The translations under genes and the position numbers were made by a program. From DATAGF01 sp963835685 (GTDB taxonomy: Bacteria; Actinomycetota; Thermoleophilia; Miltoncostaeales; Miltoncostaeaceae), in contig CAWIGI010000012.1 in assembly GCA_963835685.1 (NCBI GenBank), forward strand, positions 186,001 to 250,000: 64,000 nucleotides of DNA, written 5' to 3'. This document shows positions 59,908-64,000 of this stretch, one piece after another. Position 1 is the stretch's first letter. Each line of letters begins with the position of its first letter. Below the pieces are notes generated by a model that was not told where the DNA came from, searched no databases, and saw nothing but the letters and a program-made list of their open reading frames with translations.

Positions 59908-61041
59908 ATGGAGACGGCGGCGGCGATTGCCGCCATCGCCATTCCGCTGCTGGCGCTGCTCGACGCGGAGAACCTCGTCTCGCGTCTGCGCCCGGCGCTG
60001 GCACTCGGCGAGGCGTCCAGCGACGACTACACGATTCTCGTGCCCATCTATGGCAACCCGCGATACCTGCTCAACGGCAAGTTTCTTCGCCGACACAAGG
60101 CCCACGTGATTCTGGTCGTCAACACGAACACCGCCGTGATGCGGCGGTTCGCGACTCGCCGGTTGGCCTCGGGGTGGCGCGTTCACCGGGTCCGGGTCGA
60201 GACGACACACTCACCGATGGACATGATCACGCACGCGCTCGGGACCGTGACGACGACATACGTGATCAGGCTCGACGCCGACACCTGGGCGGACGAGGAC
60301 ATCGGCCGGGCCGTGGCCGCCATGGAGCGCGCGGGCGCGGATCTCTGCAGCGCCAAGGTGATCCCCGACAGGCGCGAGACGATCGCCGAGAAGATGCAGT
60401 GCATCGAGTACGACATGGCGATGCAGGGCAGACATCACCGGCCGTGGATGACGAGCGGGGCCATCACCCTGGCCCGCACCGAAGCGCTGCGCTCGATCAT
60501 GAAGCTTCACTCGAATTACTTCTACGGCGAGGACATCGAGGTCGGGAAGATCGCCAAGAGCCTGGGCCTCAACGTGAAGCACGTCAACTTCAGTGTGTAC
60601 ACGGAGGTCCCTCGCACGTTCCGCGACCTGTTCCAGCAGCGCCGGGGCTGGTGGTGCGGCTCGTTCCGATCTGCGTTCATCAACTTCGACAAGAACCTGC
60701 GGTTCCCGGTGTTCTGGCTCTACAACACCGTGCTCGTCTGGCTGCTCATGACCGGCAAGTTCAGCTCCGGGCTGGGCAGGCCCGAGGTCATCCCGGCGAT
60801 GATCCTCATCTACACGGGCCTCATCGTGATCTGCAATTGGCCGAGCCGGACCTGGTGGATGGTGCTGTTCCCGTACTACAGCCTGGCGCAGGTGATCGTC
60901 ATGCCGATCTTCGGGGTGGCGAGGTACTACAAGCTCGCCTACTCGACCGGGCTCTACGGGCGCTACCGCTTCCCCCTTCTGGGCCGCGGCCCCTGGCGGC
61001 GGCCGATCCGGGCGACGCCCGCCGGAGGCGCCGATGCGTAG
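59908..61041 (+). CDS. Membrane family-2 glycosyltransferase (hyaluronan/cellulose-synthase-like)
   Basis: A 377-residue protein with an N-terminal hydrophobic segment (AAIAAIAIPLLALLDAEN), GT2 core (DDYTILVPIYGNPRYLLNG; VIRLDADTWADEDIG with the DxD; DLCSAKVIP; YGEDIEVG with the catalytic base), the QQRRGWWCG motif (Q-x-x-R-x-W, the processive synthase signature), then at least three membrane helices (FPVFWLYNTVLVWLLMTG, VIPAMILIYTGLIVICNW, WWMVLFPYYSLAQVIVMPIFG). It should polymerise and export a beta-glycan. No break is present. It has slightly lower GC than neighbours; the oxidase gene follows in 45 bases. Confidence 0.9.
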   Translation: METAAAIAAIAIPLLALLDAENLVSRLRPALALGEASSDDYTILVPIYGNPRYLLNGKFLRRHKAHVILVVNTNTAVMRRFATRRLASGWRVHRVRVETTHSPMDMITHALGTVTTTYVIRLDADTWADEDIGRAVAAMERAGADLCSAKVIPDRRETIAEKMQCIEYDMAMQGRHHRPWMTSGAITLARTEALRSIMKLHSNYFYGEDIEVGKIAKSLGLNVKHVNFSVYTEVPRTFRDLFQQRRGWWCGSFRSAFINFDKNLRFPVFWLYNTVLVWLLMTGKFSSGLGRPEVIPAMILIYTGLIVICNWPSRTWWMVLFPYYSLAQVIVMPIFGVARYYKLAYSTGLYGRYRFPLLGRGPWRRPIRATPAGGADA

Positions 61042-61086
61042 GCGGAACGCCCGTGCGCCGTGTGAACACCCACTGCGAGGAACCCC

Positions 61087-63647
61087 ATGACGAAGAGAAG
61101 GATCAGATCCAGGCGACCGCGGCTCGCGGGGATCGTCGTCGCCGCCATGGGAGCGGCTTCGCTGGCCGTCGTCCCGGCCCTCAGCGGGCCCGGTGCGCCG
61201 GCGCGAGAATACTTGCGCGGGTACGAGCCGCCCGCCCTGGCGGGACACCTCCACGACCGGGCGGCCTTCATCCGCGCGGACGCACGGCGCCTGGCGAGAT
61301 GCGCCGAGGCGGGCGTCGCCGTGACCGAGAGGGGCCGGTGCCCCCGGCGGCGGCAGCGCGCCCAGGGCACGCCCGTCCCCGCCGGCGGGGACGGGCAGAC
61401 CGCTCGCGTCGCGGGCGCCGCGCTGGCCCCTCTGGCCGTCGAGGATGACGGCCGATGGGGCGAGCCGTTCTCGCTTCCGGTCATCGGCATCAACTCTGTC
61501 GTGCTGGCCACGGGCAAGGTGCTGATGTTCGCCTACCCGACGGCGGATCTCACCCAGAACGAGGCGACGGCCTGGGTCTGGAATCCGGTGACGCGCACGA
61601 GCCGCCGGGTCGACCCGCCGACGAACCCGGCCACCGGCCGCCCCTACAACATCTGGTGCGCCGGCCAGGCCGTCCTGGGCGACGGGCGGGTGCTCGTGGC
61701 CGGGGGCAACCTGGAGTACCCCGCGAACGGCCTGGACTTCAAGGGCCTGAAGACCCTGCTCACGTTCGACCCGTTCACGGAGACGTGGACGAAGCAGCCG
61801 GACATGGCCCACGGTCGCTGGTATCCGACCGTGACGACGTTGCCGGACGGTCGCGCCATCATCTACAACGGCTACGACGAGCAGGGCCTGTCCAGGATCA
61901 ACCAGGACGTGGAGGTGTTCACGCCCTCGGCGAGCCCGGGCGGCGTCGGGAGCGCTCGAGCTGAAGCCGACGGCGCGACGCTACAGCGAGCTCTACCCAC
62001 ACATGTTCGTCGTGCCCGGCGGGAAGGTGCTGCAGGTCGGCCCGGACCAGACCGCGGCGCTCCTCGACACCAACTCGTGGACCTGGCAGACCGGTCCCCG
62101 TGCCGCCGACCGATCGCGTCTGGGGCAGCGCGGTGCTCAAGCCGAGCGGCCCGGGGGGCCCCACCACACTCATGCTGGTGGGCGGGACCGACCTTCCCGA
62201 GAACGAGAACGCGGTCGCCTCCACGATCACGCTCGACGTACGCAACCCGGGGGCGGGATGGAGCCCGGGCCCGGCCATGGAGTTCGGGCGCTCGCACCAC
62301 AACACCGTCATCCTCCCCGACGACGCGCTGCTCACGGTGGGCGGCGGCGCCAGGCGCGACGATGAGTTCGGCCTCTGGGCCGGCCCCATCTACCAGTCCG
62401 AGCTGCTCGACACAGGGTCTGGGCTGGCGGAGCGTCGGGACCGAGATCGAGGAGCGCACGTACCACTCGACCGCCGTGCTGCTGCCCGACGGCCGAGTGC
62501 TTGCCGCGGGGGATGACCGCCCCGGCGCCCGCTACGCGGACAACGGCGAGCTCTACTAGCCGCCCTACCTGTTCCGGGGCGCGCGCCCGACGATCGACTT
62601 CGCTCCCGGCGCCGTGCGCTACGGGTCCACTTCCGCGTGGCGACCGGCGATCCGAGCGCGATCTCGCGGGCCGTCCTGGTGCGCCCCGGGTCGGCCCGAC
62701 CCACGCGAACGACATGGACCAGCGTTCCATCCGTCTCACGATGACGACGCAGGCCGACGGACCTCACGCTCGACAACGCCGGCCAACGCGACGCTCGCGC
62801 CGCCCGGCTACTACATGCTCTTCCTGCTCGACGCCGACGGCGTGCCCTCCACCGCGCGCTTCGTGCGACTCGACCCGAACGCCCCCGACGCACCGCCGCT
62901 GCCGGGCGGCAACCAACCTCCGGCCGCCTCGTTCACACAGGAGCCCGCGAGCCCCGTCACGAACCAGACGGTCGGCTTCACGGACACCTCGACGGACGCC
63001 GACGGGACCATCGTCTCGCGGACGTGGGACCTGGATGACGACGGTCAGTTCGACGACGCCACCGGCGCCACGGCGAGCCGGAGCTTCCCCTCGGCCGGGA
63101 GCTATGCGGTCCGGCTGAGGGTGGTCGACGACGACGGCGCCGGCGCGACCGCCGTGCGCACGGTCGTCGTGACGGCAGGGGCGAACCCCAATCTCATCCC
63201 CAACCCGTCCTTCGAGGTCAACACCGCGGGCTGGTTCAACTACCGGTTCGACCATCGTCCGGGAGGTGCTGTCGGGGGCCCCCGACGGGTCCGCGGTGGC
63301 AAAGGTCAGCCGGACCTCCGGGGCCGACTTCAGCATCGACGACTCGCCCGACACGGTCCGCCCGGCGACCGCCGGCCACAGCTACACGGCGCGGGCCGTC
63401 GTGAAGGCCGCGAGCGCCTCGTCGGTCGGCAAGACCGCCCGGATCACCATCCGCGAGCGCCGCCCGAACAACGTGGTCGCGCGCCAGACGAGCGCGACGG
63501 TCACGCTCACCAATGCGTTCCAGCCGGTCGCGGTGACGGCCACGGTCATGGCCAGCGGCAACACGATCGACCTCTACGTCATGCAAGTGACGGCGGGCGG
63601 CGGCAACGCGTTCCATGTTCAACGACATCACTCTGAGGAGGTCCTGA
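61087..63647 (+). pseudogene. glxA: Galactose-oxidase-like copper radical oxidase with PKD and C-terminal carbohydrate-binding-like domains, heavily disrupted
   Basis: ATG 61087 starts a secreted protein (signal RRPRLAGIVVAAMGAASLAVVPAL). The kelch/AA5-like part has the copper-site motifs: Cys in YNIWCAGQAVLGDGR, Tyr in GRWYPTVTTLPDGR, Tyr-His in RTYHSTAVLLPDGR, and His in THANDMDQRSIRLT (DUF1929). A PKD domain (ASFTQEPASPVTNQTVGFTDTSTDADGT) and a jelly-roll-like tail (NLIPNPSFEVNTAGWF) follow. At least nine frame breaks (near 61955, 62098, 62412, 62625, 62695, 62762, 62785, 63240, 63610) and a TAG stop at 62557-62559, where homologues have Ser before PPYLFRG, disrupt it. Symbol by analogy with Streptomyces GlxA. 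Confidence 0.75.
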
Positions 63648-63665
63648 ACGGATCGTCGGCCACTC

Positions 63666-64000
63666 ATGACCCAACTCGAGAGACGCTGGGCGCCGCGGGG
63701 CGGCAGCGCGGCCCTTGTCCGGGCTGCAGTTGTGCTGTTCGCGCTGCTGGTCGCCGCCGCCCTCTCCTCGGCGGCCGGCGCCGGCGATCCCGGCCCACCG
63801 CGCTCGGAGGACGACGTCTCCGAGCGGATCGACCTCGTCCCCGGGACGGGCGACAGCCGCGATCGCGCCGTCGCGTGGCTCGGCTCGCAGCAGAACGAGA
63901 GTCAAGGCTTCCGGGTGACGCTCGACCAGGACTACGGCGTCGAGTACGTGGGCCCGGTCGCCGGGAGGGTCGCCGACGTCGCGGAGCTGGACCCGTCGGC
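63666..64000 (+). CDS. Exported protein, N-terminal part (runs off the window)
   Basis: ATG 63666 begins an open frame of 111 codons to the end of the window. The N-terminus is a signal or anchor (TQLERRWAPRGGSAALVRAAVVLFALLVAAALSSAAGAG). The mature start (DPGPPRSEDDVSERIDLVPGTGDSRDRAVAW, then GFRVTLDQDYGVEYVGPVAG) is acidic and without recognisable domain. It follows the disrupted oxidase gene by 18 bases, so it probably belongs to the same envelope/glycan cluster. Confidence 0.7.
   Translation, partial: MTQLERRWAPRGGSAALVRAAVVLFALLVAAALSSAAGAGDPGPPRSEDDVSERIDLVPGTGDSRDRAVAWLGSQQNESQGFRVTLDQDYGVEYVGPVAGRVADVAELDPS

Overview
The window is about 75% GC, densely packed chromosomal DNA. Reading frames have near-complete G/C at third positions, many GTG starts and many 4-bp start/stop overlaps (GTGA, ATGA). 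The gene content points to an actinobacterium: a GlgE/TreS-Pep2 alpha-glucan pathway, DUF501-DivIC-enolase order, a LapA-like protein, Tat-exported EfeB and a CsrA. A deep-branching class such as Thermoleophilia fits best, but that placement is inference. I see no transposase, phage gene, CRISPR array, rRNA or tRNA.

Layout. 1-3.3 kb: end of a glycosyltransferase, LonSB protein, YgfZ-like protein, and a BKACE (DUF849) pseudogene. 3.3-7.6 kb (minus): parA-ftsZ-ggt-hypothetical, all tightly coupled except a short gap before ggt. 7.6-11.1 kb (minus): NarL-type two-component pair and htpX. 12.6-21.3 kb: malQ (minus) divergent from glgE-glgB-glgX-ATP-grasp (plus). 21.4-24 kb (minus): two adjacent exported proteins that share five copies of a ~60-residue repeat I cannot match to a known family. 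25.4-28.8 kb: fused trehalose synthase/maltokinase. 30-35 kb: hflX, an L,D-transpeptidase and efeO-efeB. 36-39.5 kb: glycogen phosphorylase, PNPOx-like protein and csrA. 39.6-49.3 kb: omega subunit, TetR/cupin pair, LytR_C protein, two ECF sigma factors, DivIC-DUF501, enolase, ogt. 49.3-57 kb: marR-mazG, SurA-like foldase, mfd-pth-rplY. 57-59.2 kb: second L,D-transpeptidase and two exported ferritin-like proteins. 59.7-64 kb: a small membrane protein, a family-2 glycosyltransferase and a heavily damaged copper-radical-oxidase gene, reminiscent of the Streptomyces cslA-glxA pair.

How it works together. TreS isomerises trehalose to maltose, its fused Pep2 domain makes maltose-1-phosphate, GlgE polymerises it and GlgB branches the glucan. 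GlgX, GlgP and MalQ degrade or remodel it, so the window encodes both halves of a trehalose-glycogen cycle. Two L,D-transpeptidases, LytR_C, DivIC, FtsZ and the glycosyltransferase/oxidase pair concern the envelope and division.

Quality caveat. About 18 single-base frame breaks occur in otherwise well-conserved genes (mfd, htpX, malQ, glgP, efeB, divIC and others). They look like assembly indels, or possibly real decay. I give full gene spans across these breaks and name the break positions. Non-coding highlights are related hairpin elements in several mostly convergent gaps, one repeated beside both L,D-transpeptidase genes with two compensatory base-pair changes, and a recurrent -10-like hexamer 6-7 bases before start codons that suggests leaderless transcripts.
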